From positions 1-58,572 of the forward strand of contig JANYLM010000014.1 of NCBI GenBank assembly GCA_025357835.1: a stretch of DNA of 58,572 bases, in the 5' to 3' direction. The stretch comes from Gammaproteobacteria bacterium. GTDB taxonomy: Bacteria > Pseudomonadota > Gammaproteobacteria > Steroidobacterales > Steroidobacteraceae. Of the stretch, positions 40,452 to 49,329 are shown piece after piece. The notes beneath the pieces are model-generated. The model made no database searches, had not been told where the DNA came from, and saw only the letters and a program-made list of their open reading frames with translations. Made by a program: the position numbers and the translations under genes. Position 1 is the first letter of the stretch, and each line of letters begins with the position of its first letter.

Positions 40452-42321
40452 GCGCGACGATGGTGGTATTGACCATGGTCACGGATGCCGTGAGACCGAT
40501 GGCGCGTCCCGTCAAGACGGTTTGGATGGTTTGCCCGGCGGTAGAGATCGTAACTCCCGCGGGTGCGATGATGGTGCCGACCATGACGCTGCCGTCCTCA
40601 ATGCGAGCTGCGCTACCCACTTGCCAGAAGACATTTTTCGCTTGTGCGCCGTTGACCAGGAATACGTGACGGGGCGTGGCGGTCAGGCCGACGGTAAGCG
40701 ACGCAGCCATTTGGAACACCCACACCGCATTGGCGTCACCTTGCGCGTCCAGTGTCAGGTCGCCCGTGGTCACGGCGAATGTGCCGCCGGCTGCCGTGTA
40801 GACCGCGGCCGGCAATACTAAGCCGCCGAGTTGGCCCGCTCCGGGATCACTGCCCGGCGGCAGTCCGGCGAGATAATTGTACGCGGTGTTTGCATCCGCG
40901 AGTGCCTGTTGCGCTATGGCCATGGTGGTGGCCGTTCCCGGTGCAGGCGGCGCGCAGTTGATGGTTCCGTTGACGGCGCCGATATTCAAGGTGGTTTGTG
41001 TATACGCGTTGACGGCGTCATGGAAGCCGGTGACCAGAGTGCACGCTGCCGTCGTTCCCAAGTTGCCGTTGACGACAGTATTTATGCCTTGATTGGTAAC
41101 TCCGGCCGAGCCGCCGAAGGAGCCGAATGAGGCCGCCGTTTGCAGATTGACCGGGCCCAAACAGGCTTGCGTGCCGGTCGTGAAACCCCACACACGGTCG
41201 GCCGCGAGGGCGTTGCCGGCCAGATCTTTGACGCCGGCGTTGCCGGATTTGACGGTGACGACGAATGCGGTGCTTGCAGTAAAGCCGGTCCCGCTGGGGA
41301 CGAAGTTGGCGCGGTTATTGGCTGCGTCATAGGTTACGGCCCCCGCTACCGCAACACCCGCGGCGGTCACGCTGAAGGTGGTTGTGTCGATGGTCGCTGC
41401 GTCCATTGGTTTGCTGAACGTCGCACTGACGGTTTTCGTCAAGCACGTGCCAGTGGTGGCGTTGAGCGGACTGATGAGGGTCACCGTCGGGGCCGTCGTG
41501 TCAGTGGTCGCCCCGGTGGTAAATGTCCACACGAAGTTGCTGGCATTTGGCAGCGCTGCAGACGTACCCGCCAAGGCATTGCCCGAGAGGTCGGTGGCCG
41601 CCGTCGTGATGGTCGCCGTAAACAGCGTATTGATTGCCAACGGCTGGGTAGTGGGAGTGAATGTGGCCGTGCGCGCAGCGGCCGAATAACTCACCGTGCC
41701 GCCAACCGCGGTGCCAAGCGTCGTGTTCATCACGGTGAAGCTGGTCGCGGTGATCGTGGTCGGATCCATGTCCTTACTGAATGCGGCGGTAATCTTCGTG
41801 TTGGTGGCTACTCCAGCGGCGCCCGCAGCGGGCACCGTGGCGAGGACCGTGGGGCGGACTGTGTCGACTAGCAGCGAGCTTGCGGTCATGAAACTCCACA
41901 TGAAGTTGCTCGCGAGCCCGATACCCTGAGTGTTTTGCGCGGCGGTTGTGACCGTAGCCACGCACAGCGTGCTCACCGGCAGTGCCGCTTGCGGCGTCAA
42001 CGTTGCGATCTGCGTGGCGGCGTCATACGCGACGGTTGCGGTGATTGGCGTCCCGGCGGGACACGCTAGAGTGAAACTGGCCGGATTCAGCGTCGAGGCC
42101 CCCATCGTCTGGCTAAAGGATGCGGTTATGGAATTGAAAACACCCACAACAGGCGGCGTTTTGGCAGCGGGCGACGTCAACACGACGATTGGCGGCGTGC
42201 CGACGGCGGGGGTGCCCAATATTTGCTTTTGACCTCCCCCGCTACAGGCGGCTACGACGACGGTTAGGAGTGCGCAAACCAGTTGCGTAGTGGGTTTTAC
42301 AAGTCGGAAGAGTTGATTCAT
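40447..42321 (-). CDS. DUF3494 ice-binding-type lipoprotein with Big_5 Ig domains
   Basis: 624-residue surface lipoprotein (signal VVAACSGGG). Three Ig-like SbsA/Big_5 repeats follow at about 35–150, 155–270 and 275–380, recognised by the pattern ITAAFSKDMDPTTITATSFT, VSATFSKPMDAATIDTTTFS and FTTG repeat ends. The C-terminal 230 residues form a DUF3494 beta-solenoid: NLQTAASFGSFGGSAGVTNQ, TVVNGNLGTT, NVFWQVGSAARI and a final GRAIGLTASVTMVNTTIV. DUF3494 proteins bind ice in characterised cases; others are adhesins of unknown ligand. The Thr/Ala-rich sequence is typical. ATG 42321 is chosen; the longer frame is unsupported. Confidence 0.88.
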   Translation of the reverse strand: MNQLFRLVKPTTQLVCALLTVVVAACSGGGQKQILGTPAVGTPPIVVLTSPAAKTPPVVGVFNSITASFSQTMGASTLNPASFTLACPAGTPITATVAYDAATQIATLTPQAALPVSTLCVATVTTAAQNTQGIGLASNFMWSFMTASSLLVDTVRPTVLATVPAAGAAGVATNTKITAAFSKDMDPTTITATSFTVMNTTLGTAVGGTVSYSAAARTATFTPTTQPLAINTLFTATITTAATDLSGNALAGTSAALPNASNFVWTFTTGATTDTTAPTVTLISPLNATTGTCLTKTVSATFSKPMDAATIDTTTFSVTAAGVAVAGAVTYDAANNRANFVPSGTGFTASTAFVVTVKSGNAGVKDLAGNALAADRVWGFTTGTQACLGPVNLQTAASFGSFGGSAGVTNQGINTVVNGNLGTTAACTLVTGFHDAVNAYTQTTLNIGAVNGTINCAPPAPGTATTMAIAQQALADANTAYNYLAGLPPGSDPGAGQLGGLVLPAAVYTAAGGTFAVTTGDLTLDAQGDANAVWVFQMAASLTVGLTATPRHVFLVNGAQAKNVFWQVGSAARIEDGSVMVGTIIAPAGVTISTAGQTIQTVLTGRAIGLTASVTMVNTTIVAP

Positions 42322-42563
42322 AGGGACTATCGCTTTGCTGTGACCGTAAGTGCGTATCTGATTCAACTCACGTTCTACATGACCGCTCCGCATCGGTCGG
42401 TACGCGAACGCACGCAGCCTCGGGAGTCGAGGGCAGCCGCCATCGCGTTTGAGCATTCGGAGCATTGGGCGCAGCAGCGCCGCCGGCGGACCCTTATGGG
42501 CGGGCGGCGGCGATAATTGGCGTTGCGGGCGGGGCCTCGCCAGGTTTAGGCTACGCGGCTCCT

Positions 42564-43544
42564 ATGCAAGCCCTAGTCCTCCGCCAGCTCACCAAGACCT
42601 ACAAAAACGGCATAAAAGCGCTTAAAGCCATCGATCTTAGCGTCGATGAGGGCGATTTCTTTGCCTTGCTCGGACCCAACGGCGCCGGCAAGACCACGGC
42701 CATTGGCATCGTCACCTCGCTGGTCAACAAGAGCAGCGGTGTTGTCGAGGTGTTTGGGCACGATATGGACCGCGAACTGGAAACGGCCAAATCCTGCATT
42801 GGTCTGGTGCCGCAGGAAATCAATTTCAACATGTTCGAGACCTGTTTCACCATCGTCGTCAACCAGGCCGGGTTCTATGGGATACCGCGGCCGCTGGCGA
42901 AACAGCGTGCGGAGAAGTATCTCAAGCAATTGCAATTATGGGATAGGCGCAACTCCATCGCCCGCTCGCTCTCCGGGGGCATGAAGCGGCGTCTGATGAT
43001 CGCGCGTGCCCTGATGCATGAACCAAAATTATTAATCCTGGACGAGCCTACCGCGGGCGTCGATATCGAGATTCGCCGCTCCATGTGGGAATTCCTGCGC
43101 AATATCAACGATGCGGGCACCACTATCATCCTCACTACGCACTACCTGGAAGAGGCCGAAAATCTGTGCCGCAATGTGGCCATCATCGAGGGCGGCAATA
43201 TCATCGAACGCGACACCATGGTCAATGTGCTGCGCAAACTGCAAACCGAGGTGTTCGTGTTCAATTTGCGCGAGGCACGCGACGTCCCGCCGCAATTGTC
43301 GGGATTTCCCACGGTGCTCTCCGATCCCCACACTCTGGAAATAGAGATGTCGAAGACACAGAGTCTCAATGACATATTCGCGCAACTGTCGGCGCAGGGA
43401 ATCGCGGTGAACAGCATGCGCAACAAGGTCAACCGGCTCGAAGAATTGTTCATCCGCTTAGTTGACGGCAGCGCCTCGGCCGGGCGCGCCGCAGTCGGCC
43501 GCGCCGCAGCCGGCCGCGCCAAAGCCGCCGCGTTGCCGTCGTGA
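42564..43544 (+). CDS. ABC transporter ATP-binding protein (YadG-like)
   Basis: 326 residues. Walker A LLGPNGAGKTTAIG, Q-loop LVPQEINFN, signature SLSGGMKRRLMIA, Walker B LLILDEPTAGVD and H-loop TTHYLEEAE are all present. The C-terminus carries a low-complexity GRAAVGRAAAGRAKAA tail. With the next gene it forms an ABC-2 exporter of the YadG–YadH type, substrate unknown. ATG 42564 matches the family N-terminus MQALVLRQLTKTYKNGIKAL. Its TGA overlaps the permease GTG. Confidence 0.93.
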   Translation: MQALVLRQLTKTYKNGIKALKAIDLSVDEGDFFALLGPNGAGKTTAIGIVTSLVNKSSGVVEVFGHDMDRELETAKSCIGLVPQEINFNMFETCFTIVVNQAGFYGIPRPLAKQRAEKYLKQLQLWDRRNSIARSLSGGMKRRLMIARALMHEPKLLILDEPTAGVDIEIRRSMWEFLRNINDAGTTIILTTHYLEEAENLCRNVAIIEGGNIIERDTMVNVLRKLQTEVFVFNLREARDVPPQLSGFPTVLSDPHTLEIEMSKTQSLNDIFAQLSAQGIAVNSMRNKVNRLEELFIRLVDGSASAGRAAVGRAAAGRAKAAALPS

Positions 43545-44329
43545 GCGTCTCCGCCTCGCGTGCCAGAACCGAGTGGATCGGTTTCCAAACCATCATCATT
43601 CGTGAGTTCAGCCGCATCGTGCGCATTTGGGGGCAGACCATCGTGCCTCCGGCGGTCACCGCCACGCTGTACTTCATCATCTTCGGCAGCTTGATCGGCC
43701 GGCGGGTTGGCCAGGTGGGCGGCTATGACTACATGCAGTTCATCGCTCCAGGCCTGATCATGATGACGGTGATCACGAATTCCTACGGCAATGTAGTGTC
43801 CTCGTTCTTCGGCGCGAAATTCGGCAAGCACCTGGAGGAGTTGCTGGTTTCGCCCCTGCCCAATTGGTTGATTGTCGCGGGCTACATGGGCGGCGGCATA
43901 CTGCGCGGCGTGCTGGTGGGGTCCGTGGTGACCATCGTATCTTTATTCTTCACGCGTCTCGCCCTCACCCATGTGTTCGCCGTCGTCTCCGCGGTATTGC
44001 TCACCAGCATGGTGTTCGCGCTGGGCGGCTTCATCAACGCGCTGTTCGCCAAAAATTTCGATCAAATTTCCTGGTTTCCAACTTTCGTGCTTACACCGCT
44101 CACCTACTTAGGCGGCGTATTCTATTCAATCACCATGCTGCCCAACTGGGCGCTCATGCTCTCCCATGCCAATCCCATCCTGTACATGGTCAGCGCCTTC
44201 CGCTATGGCTTTCTCGGCACCACGGATGTCGATTTGCGACTGGCCTATGGGATCATGATTGGTGCGGCCGCCGGCATGTTTGCTCTGGCCGTAGCCTTGC
44301 TGAACCGCGGCACAGGCATCCGCGACTGA
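43541..44329 (+). CDS. ABC-2 type permease (YadH-like)
   Basis: 262-residue inner-membrane protein with six helices, the partner of the preceding ATPase. Family segments are the ABC-2 signature region ELLVSPLPNWLIVAGYMGGG, TPLTYLGGVFYSITMLP and SHANPILYMVSAFRYGFLG. It begins at GTG 43541 overlapping the ATPase stop (GTGA), so the two are translationally coupled. The substrate is unknown; YadGH-like systems are often tied to lipid or polysaccharide export. Confidence 0.93.
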   Translation: MSVSASRARTEWIGFQTIIIREFSRIVRIWGQTIVPPAVTATLYFIIFGSLIGRRVGQVGGYDYMQFIAPGLIMMTVITNSYGNVVSSFFGAKFGKHLEELLVSPLPNWLIVAGYMGGGILRGVLVGSVVTIVSLFFTRLALTHVFAVVSAVLLTSMVFALGGFINALFAKNFDQISWFPTFVLTPLTYLGGVFYSITMLPNWALMLSHANPILYMVSAFRYGFLGTTDVDLRLAYGIMIGAAAGMFALAVALLNRGTGIRD

Positions 44330-44345
44330 GAAATGGGAGATTCGT

Positions 44346-46646
44346 ATGGTGGCCGCGAAATTTGGATCAGCTGCCGTTTGGCGCCGTAGCGGCGTGCTGC
44401 TTGCGGGGGCAATAGGCGCCTTGCTGGTGTGCGCGGCTGCGGGCGCAGGCTCCGCCACAACCGAATTGGCCGCCGGCGGGGCCGAGATTTTGGGCTTCGC
44501 CGCGAGCGGCGCAGCCGCCGAGATCGAACTCGAGCGTCGCTTCGACTCCGACTTGTCGGCCGCGGATTTGCGTTCCTGGATGGAGCATATGTCCTCGGAG
44601 CCGAATCATGTGGGCTCGGCCCATGACAAGGCGAACGCGGAATTCCAACTGAAGAAATTTCGCGAGTGGGGCTGGGATGCGTCGATCGAGACTTTTTCCG
44701 TGTTGTACCCCACACCTCGAGAAGTATCGGTAGAACTCGTCGCACCGACGCACTTCACGGCCCGTATGACCGAGCCGCCGATTGCCGGCGACACTACATC
44801 TTCCAAACTCAAAGACCAGCTTCCCGCCTATAACGTGTACGGGGCAGACGGCGATGTGACCGCGGAGCTGGTGTACGTCAACCGCGGTATGCCGGAGGAT
44901 TACAAGGAGCTGGAACGGCAGGGCGTGAGCGTCAAGGGCCGCATCGCGCTGACTCGCTACGGCGGCGGCTGGCGCGGGCTGAAACCGAAGCTGGCCTACG
45001 AACACGGGGCCGTCGGCTGTTTGATCTACTCGGATCCGCACGATGATGGCTATGGCGAGGGTGAAACCTATCCCAAAGGCGGCTATCGGCCGCGCGACGC
45101 CGTGCAGCGCGGCTCGGTGCAGGACATGGTGTTGTACAGCGGCGATCCGTTGACTCCAGGCGTGGGCGCAACGGTCGGCGCCAAGAGACTGGCACTCCAA
45201 GATGCCAAGACCATACTGAAAATTCCGGTGTTGCCTATCTCCTACGCAGCGGCCGAGCCTCTGCTCGCCGCACTGGGCGGCCGCGTGGCGCCGGCTGCTT
45301 GGCGCGGCGGCCTGCCGCTCACTTATCACGTGGGCCCCGGCCCGGCGAAGGTGCACATGAAGGTGCTCTCGGAGTGGAATCAGAAGACTCTGTACGACGT
45401 CATCGCTACCCTGCGCGGCGCTCAAGAACCCGATCGCTGGATCATCCGCGGCAATCATCACGATGCCTGGGTGTTCGGTGCGACCGATCCATTGGCGGGT
45501 CAGGTCGCCCTAATGGCCGAAGCCCGGGCGATCGGCAAACTATACAAAGAGGGATGGCGGCCACGGCGCACGCTGGTGTACGCGAGCTGGGATGGCGAAG
45601 AGCCGGGCTTAATAGGTTCCACCGAGTGGTCCGAAGCGCACGCGACTGAGCTTAAAGCCAAGGCGGCTCTCTATATTAATTCGGATACGAACGGCAGAGG
45701 CTTTCTGGCGGTGGGCGGCAGTCACGGTTTGCAACACTTCGCCAGCGAGGCGGCGCGCGATGTGAAGGACCCGGAAACAGGCGCCAGCGTTTTGGCGCGG
45801 GCCCTGACGAAGGGGCGCGTCGCCGCGTACGAATCGAGCGGTCACCGCAATTCGAGCGCCGATCTGGAACTCGATGCGCTCGGCTCGGGTTCGGACTTCA
45901 CTCCCTTCCTGCAGCACTTGGGCGTGAATTCTTTGAACGTTGAATTCGAAGGCGAAACCGATTACGGCGTCTATCATTCGGCCTACGATTCATTCGATCA
46001 CTTTCGTCGATTCGTCGATCCCACGTTCGAGTATGGTGTCGCGCTTGCCAAGGTCGCCGGTCGCTTACTGCTGAGAGCGTCACAGGCGCCCCTGTTGCCG
46101 GCGTGCGAAAGTGATTTTGCGGCTTCCATTGCGGGATACGGCGATGAGCTGCACAAGCTCGCCGACGGCATGCGGGCGAAGACTCTCGAATTGTCGACAT
46201 TGCTGGACGAGGACGCGTACCGGCTTGCGGCGGACCCGACGCGGCCGCGCGCTGCGCCGCCGCGGGAGGCGGAAGTTCCCTATCTTAATTTCGCGGAACT
46301 TGACAATGCTATTGCGAAACTCGAACGCAGCGCCAGGGCTTTCGACAAGAACTATGCACGCATCAACACCCTCGATGACGCAGGCGCCGGCGCGGCACGA
46401 GAGCGAACCAACGCGGTGCTGACGGAACTCGAGCAATCCCTGACCGATTCTCAAGGTTTGCCGGGGCGTGAATGGTACCAACATATGATTTATGCACCGG
46501 GTTTGCATACGGGATACGGCGTGAAAACGCTGCCGGGCATTCGCGAGGCGATCGAAGAGCGGCGCTGGGATGAAGCCAATCGGTATATTGGGGTAGTCTC
46601 GCGTGCCCTCAACGACTACAGTGCGCGGTTGGATCGGGCGATTTGA
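44346..46646 (+). CDS. M28 metallopeptidase, glutamate carboxypeptidase II-like
   Basis: 766 residues with an N-terminal signal/anchor. A PA domain (about 140–330) sits inside the protein. The M28 domain has zinc ligands in GNHHDAWVFGATDPLAG (about 368), the general base in SWDGEEPGLIGS (about 417), NSDTN and the last His ligand in GVYHSAYDSFDHF (about 541). A C-terminal transferrin-receptor-like dimerisation domain follows. Such enzymes cleave C-terminal Glu or Asp peptides in the periplasm. The gene follows the ABC exporter by 16 bases and may be in its operon. Confidence 0.92.
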   Translation: MVAAKFGSAAVWRRSGVLLAGAIGALLVCAAAGAGSATTELAAGGAEILGFAASGAAAEIELERRFDSDLSAADLRSWMEHMSSEPNHVGSAHDKANAEFQLKKFREWGWDASIETFSVLYPTPREVSVELVAPTHFTARMTEPPIAGDTTSSKLKDQLPAYNVYGADGDVTAELVYVNRGMPEDYKELERQGVSVKGRIALTRYGGGWRGLKPKLAYEHGAVGCLIYSDPHDDGYGEGETYPKGGYRPRDAVQRGSVQDMVLYSGDPLTPGVGATVGAKRLALQDAKTILKIPVLPISYAAAEPLLAALGGRVAPAAWRGGLPLTYHVGPGPAKVHMKVLSEWNQKTLYDVIATLRGAQEPDRWIIRGNHHDAWVFGATDPLAGQVALMAEARAIGKLYKEGWRPRRTLVYASWDGEEPGLIGSTEWSEAHATELKAKAALYINSDTNGRGFLAVGGSHGLQHFASEAARDVKDPETGASVLARALTKGRVAAYESSGHRNSSADLELDALGSGSDFTPFLQHLGVNSLNVEFEGETDYGVYHSAYDSFDHFRRFVDPTFEYGVALAKVAGRLLLRASQAPLLPACESDFAASIAGYGDELHKLADGMRAKTLELSTLLDEDAYRLAADPTRPRAAPPREAEVPYLNFAELDNAIAKLERSARAFDKNYARINTLDDAGAGAARERTNAVLTELEQSLTDSQGLPGREWYQHMIYAPGLHTGYGVKTLPGIREAIEERRWDEANRYIGVVSRALNDYSARLDRAI

Positions 46647-46736
46647 AGCCCGCTAGCCGCGCGAGGGGTTTCCTCACGGCCACCCGAGTCGTGTATCGTG
46701 CCCAACTTAAGTCCAAATATTTTTAAGGAGACGAGA

Positions 46737-46949
46737 ATGACCGACGAAAAGCAGCAAAAGTTCACGGCGAAAGTTCGCCGCGGTCTGGTGTGGGTACACA
46801 CGGTCGCGGCCGCCGAACTCGCCAGAAAAAAGGCGGAAGCCACCGGCGTCAGGATCGATGGGTTCACCGCCAGCGAGCTCGCCGATGTCGAATCCGCGTT
46901 GACGTGGATTGCACAGAACAAAGAATCACAGAGCGCCGACCCCGCTTAA
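46737..46949 (+). CDS. Small hypothetical protein, 70 aa
   Basis: Starts at ATG 46737, directly after AAGGAGACGAGA, an almost perfect ribosome site. The protein MTDEKQQKFTAKVRRG… is hydrophilic, mostly helical and ends ALTWIAQNKES. I do not recognise a family. The strong ribosome site and the spacing make it a credible gene. Confidence 0.65.
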   Translation: MTDEKQQKFTAKVRRGLVWVHTVAAAELARKKAEATGVRIDGFTASELADVESALTWIAQNKESQSADPA

Positions 46950-47101
46950 GTTTCTCCGACGAAGGCAGTGGTTCCGCGCGCCCAATGGCGCCCGGCCGAG
47001 GACTTGCGGCGGCGTCAATGAACGCAGCCGCCCTCTGCGCAGTGCGACAACGCCTGTAACCACGGCGACCGGCATGGAAAGGACTGCGATACACTATCAG
47101 C

Positions 47102-48478
47102 ATGGCCCGCAAACGCGCACTAGTCGTCGACGATTCCAAGTCGGCTCGCGTCATCTTGAGCCGCATGCTCGAGAAGTACGACATTGAAGTCGACATGGCC
47201 GAGTCGGCGGAGCAAGCCATTGAATATTTGAAGAACAATCGCCCGGACGCGATTTTCATGGACCATCTCATGCCGGGCATGGACGGTTTGCAGGCGGTGC
47301 GGGCTATCAAGGGCAATCCGCAAACGGCCATGATCCCCATCATGATGTACACCTCGCAAGAGGGCGAACTGTACGTCGGTCAGGCGCGGGCCCTCGGTGC
47401 GATGGGCGTGCTGCCGAAACAGGTGCGCCCCGTCGATGTTTCAAAAGTGTTGTACGAATTACATTTGTTGCCGGACCGTCGCGACATGACCGAACCCGCA
47501 CTGGCTCCTGTGGAACTGGAGGGAGGTGCGCCGGTCGAGAGGGCGCCGAGCATGGCCGGCGCGGCCCGAGCGGTAGCGGCCGCCGGCGCCACGGGAACGG
47601 TCGAATGGGGACCCAGGGTCGAATCGGCGCTAAAGGACCAGGCGCTCGACGTGCGCCGTTTCATCGTCGCCAGCCTGGACAGTTTCGCGTCGCGCATCGT
47701 GAGCGATGTGCGTAACGGCATACCGGCTCAGCCCGTGGAACTCACGCCGTCGCTGGCGCGAGCGTCGCGGCCGATATGGCCCTGGGCCGCGGCGGTCGCC
47801 GCGGCGAGCCTCGTCGCGGTTTGCTTCGCGGCCTACTGGCTCATTGACCGCAACGAATTAGCGAAATCGCAAATGCAAATCGCGGGGTTAACATCGGCCA
47901 ATACCGAATTGCAGCGCACTCGCGTGGACCTTACTGCATCGGTGAAGGATCTCACGGCCGCATTGGCTGCCGCCTCCATGAGCACAGTCGCCGCCGGTAC
48001 GGGCGGGTCAGCTATCGCACCGCGGTTCGAGCCAGTCCCTTACGGGGAAATCCCCTTCGATCGCACTCGGCTCGAGGTGCTGCGCGATCTGCTGACCAAG
48101 CTCGAAGCGCAGGGATTTCGCGGGGTCGTAAAAATCATCAACCAGTCGGGCCTCTTTTGCCTGAGCGGCAACTCGACTGATGGATTCGCGCCGGCGGGCG
48201 CGAGCGTACCGCTCAGCAAGTGCGATGTGGTCGGTAACCCTTTCGAAGAGTCTCTGTCGGGTCAGCAGCGGCAATCACTGGCATTCGCCAATTTGGTCGC
48301 CGGCGTTCGACAGCACACCGCGGGGGCGATCACCGTCGCTATTGAAAACGCGGGCAGCGCTCATCCGGGTACGCCCTATCCGGCGCGCAGCGAGTCGCTG
48401 ACGGCGGGCGAGTGGAATCGCGCAGCGGCCGCCAATAATCGCGTCGAGTTCGCGGCGGAAGCCAGCCCGGGCCAGTGA
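47102..48478 (+). CDS. Response-regulator receiver fused to a transmembrane and periplasmic domain
   Basis: 458 residues. The N-terminal receiver (1–125) is complete: acidic pair Asp10/Asp11 in VVDDSKSARV, phospho-acceptor Asp54 in IFMDHLMPGMDG, YTS, and Lys in LPKQV. After a linker, one membrane helix lies near 223–248 (PWAAAVAAASLVAVCFAAYWLI). It is followed by a coiled-coil segment and a C-terminal domain of about 160 residues, starting VPYGEIPFDRTRLEVLRDLL and ending NNRVEF, reminiscent of OmpA-like folds. A receiver in the cytoplasm joined to a periplasmic domain is unusual. TACACT lies six bases before the ATG, so the mRNA may be leaderless. Confidence 0.82.
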   Translation: MARKRALVVDDSKSARVILSRMLEKYDIEVDMAESAEQAIEYLKNNRPDAIFMDHLMPGMDGLQAVRAIKGNPQTAMIPIMMYTSQEGELYVGQARALGAMGVLPKQVRPVDVSKVLYELHLLPDRRDMTEPALAPVELEGGAPVERAPSMAGAARAVAAAGATGTVEWGPRVESALKDQALDVRRFIVASLDSFASRIVSDVRNGIPAQPVELTPSLARASRPIWPWAAAVAAASLVAVCFAAYWLIDRNELAKSQMQIAGLTSANTELQRTRVDLTASVKDLTAALAAASMSTVAAGTGGSAIAPRFEPVPYGEIPFDRTRLEVLRDLLTKLEAQGFRGVVKIINQSGLFCLSGNSTDGFAPAGASVPLSKCDVVGNPFEESLSGQQRQSLAFANLVAGVRQHTAGAITVAIENAGSAHPGTPYPARSESLTAGEWNRAAAANNRVEFAAEASPGQ

Positions 48479-48522
48479 CGCCGAGCGTCAACCGCCGAGG
48501 CAGGGTGGTTGCCGCCACAAGC

Positions 48523-49329
48523 TCAGAAAGCGATTCTGACGAAGAACTCCGGCCCCTTGGAGTCGAAATCAAAGTACCCCGCAGTCTTCGTCTGCCGCGA
48601 GTCCACATAGGCCTTCGCCACGGTGTAGCCCAGCGCAAAGGATACGTTGGGCCGAAGCCGGTACAGCGCAGCTATTTCGTAAAATCTCAGCGAGCCGGTG
48701 AGGTGATTTACGGCAAGCTTGAAGTATTGAGCGCGGGCATCGACATAAAATCGCTTGCTCAATACGTAGGTGGTATCGAGGCCAAGAATCGGGAATGGGC
48801 CTGCTTGATCCTCGGATTGGTTCACGTGCCGGGTTTGCGTGGTTACACGCGCCCTGGCGGAGATGTCCGTGTCGTTGATGCCGATGGTGGCGGCGATTTC
48901 AAACTTCTCGCGATGCACGAACGAGTATTCGTAGCTGATGCCTAGTGTGCGCAGGCTCAAGTTGCTGTCCACGGGATCCTTGTTTTGCAGCACAACGTCG
49001 CGAAATACGATCGGAGCGGCGAGAGTTCTCCGACCGGTTCGATCCAAGGTAAAGTAATCGAAGCGCAGCCGGTGCCGCTCGCCGACCCGCACCATGGCTT
49101 GAAATTTCGGCTCGAAGTTCGAGCTATCCAAGCCTAAGACGTTTTCCGCATTGATTTGCGTGCCCGACACACCTCGGCTGCTGTCCAAGCGAATGTCCGT
49201 GGTCGATGACAGATGCATGAAGCCAAGGGATAGACGCACGCGTTCATGGGTGGGGCTGAGGTAGTCCTCAGCGTGGGCGAGACTTGCGATCAGCGCCAGG
49301 GTCAGCACCGTCATGCCGTTCTTGATCAT
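48523..49329 (-). CDS. Outer-membrane beta-barrel protein
   Basis: 268 residues with a signal peptide cleaved after AHA, amphipathic strands throughout (VRLSLGFMHLSS, HRLRFDYFTLD, FEIAATIGIND) and a C-terminal Phe (FFVRIAF), the outer-membrane targeting signature. No substrate is indicated. Its ATG overlaps the stop of the FAD oxidoreductase gene upstream by four bases, so the two are made together. Confidence 0.78.
   Translation of the reverse strand: MIKNGMTVLTLALIASLAHAEDYLSPTHERVRLSLGFMHLSSTTDIRLDSSRGVSGTQINAENVLGLDSSNFEPKFQAMVRVGERHRLRFDYFTLDRTGRRTLAAPIVFRDVVLQNKDPVDSNLSLRTLGISYEYSFVHREKFEIAATIGINDTDISARARVTTQTRHVNQSEDQAGPFPILGLDTTYVLSKRFYVDARAQYFKLAVNHLTGSLRFYEIAALYRLRPNVSFALGYTVAKAYVDSRQTKTAGYFDFDSKGPEFFVRIAF

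Noticed and set aside
41140..41871. 243-codon plus-strand frame
   Set aside because: Antisense to the Thr/Ala-rich DUF3494 gene, whose base composition keeps all frames open.
44367..45461. 364-codon minus-strand frame
   Set aside because: Antisense to the PA and M28 domains of the peptidase; no motif.
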